A program made the position numbers and the translations under genes. 6,034 nucleotides of DNA from Planctomycetota bacterium. Its GTDB lineage: Bacteria > Planctomycetota > Brocadiia > Brocadiales > Bathyanammoxibiaceae. Positions 5,937-6,034 of this stretch are shown piece after piece. Location of the stretch: contig JAUVQR010000101.1 of the NCBI GenBank assembly GCA_030598065.1, positions 1 to 6,034 of the forward strand. Direction: 5' to 3'. Positions within the stretch are counted from its first letter, which is position 1. Every line of letters begins with the position of its first letter. The notes below the pieces were generated by a model. It was not told the DNA's origin. It did not search any database and saw only the letters and a program-made list of their open reading frames with translations.

Positions 5937-6034
5937 GTGTACGCAATAATAAAGGACAGAGGCAAACAGTACAAGGTGGAGCCGGGACAAAGCATCTTAA
6001 TCGACTTTGTCGCAGACCGGAATGACGCCGACCA
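5937..6034 (+). CDS. rplU: 50S ribosomal protein L21, N-terminal part only
   Basis: The GTG at 5937 opens a frame that reads MYAIIKDRGKQYKVEPGQ and runs off the window after 32 full codons. This is the characteristic start of bacterial L21, which binds 23S rRNA with L20 in the large subunit. L21 is about 100 residues, so roughly two thirds is missing. A purine-rich site (AAAGGAGAGAGG, 5917-5928) overlaps the end of the RNase gene's stop codon and ends eight bases before the GTG. The 18-base gap from the RNase stop supports co-transcription; rpmA (L27) is the usual next gene, but it lies beyond the window. Confidence 0.93.
   Translation, partial: MYAIIKDRGKQYKVEPGQSILIDFVADRNDAD

Overview
The window is a gene-dense stretch of bacterial chromosome with every recognisable gene on the + strand. 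It holds, in order: the 3' part of a comF-type phosphoribosyltransferase gene (1-615), a ribosome hibernation factor (hpf, 710-1045), a PTS EIIA of the fructose/Ntr class (ptsN-like, 1145-1627), a fused HPr-Enzyme I phosphotransferase (1657-3672, possibly from 1630), a DUF2344/TIGR03936 'radical SAM-associated' protein (3727-4383), a ribonuclease E/G family enzyme (rng, 4401-5918), and the first 32 codons of ribosomal protein L21 (rplU, 5937 to the end). No intergenic gap exceeds 100 bases. I see no tRNA, rRNA, CRISPR array, insertion sequence or phage gene.

The region probably works as one transcription unit starting after comF. The gap at 616-709 holds a good sigma-70-type promoter (TTGACT, 17 bases, TAGAAT), and the genes after it lie 17-99 bases apart. 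The order DUF2344, RNase E/G, L21 is a familiar bacterial cluster. The hibernation factor next to a PTS EIIA recalls the rpoN-hpf-ptsN region of proteobacteria, but rpoN is not visible here. PEP would phosphorylate the EI half of the fusion, which passes phosphate to its own HPr domain and then to the EIIA. No EIIB or EIIC permease gene is visible, so a regulatory rather than a sugar-importing phosphorelay is plausible.

The organism cannot be named from the sequence. Base composition looks close to even GC/AT. Ile ATA and Arg AGA/AGG codons are frequent throughout, and three genes appear to start with GTG or TTG. A short-form HPF with a PTS-Ntr-like arrangement points to a Gram-negative-type lineage outside the well-studied Proteobacteria. 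Planctomycetota (including the anammox-related group), Omnitrophota or a deltaproteobacterial/Nitrospirota-like lineage would all fit; this is a low-confidence inference.

Most of the window is ordinary housekeeping DNA, and I find no convincing new defence or mobile system. The points most worth a second look are a compact three-way-junction RNA fold across the hpf stop codon (1012-1056), the co-linear EIIA / HPr-EI gene pair matching the domain order of multiphosphoryl transfer proteins such as FruB, and a DUF2344 gene without its usual radical SAM partner next to it.
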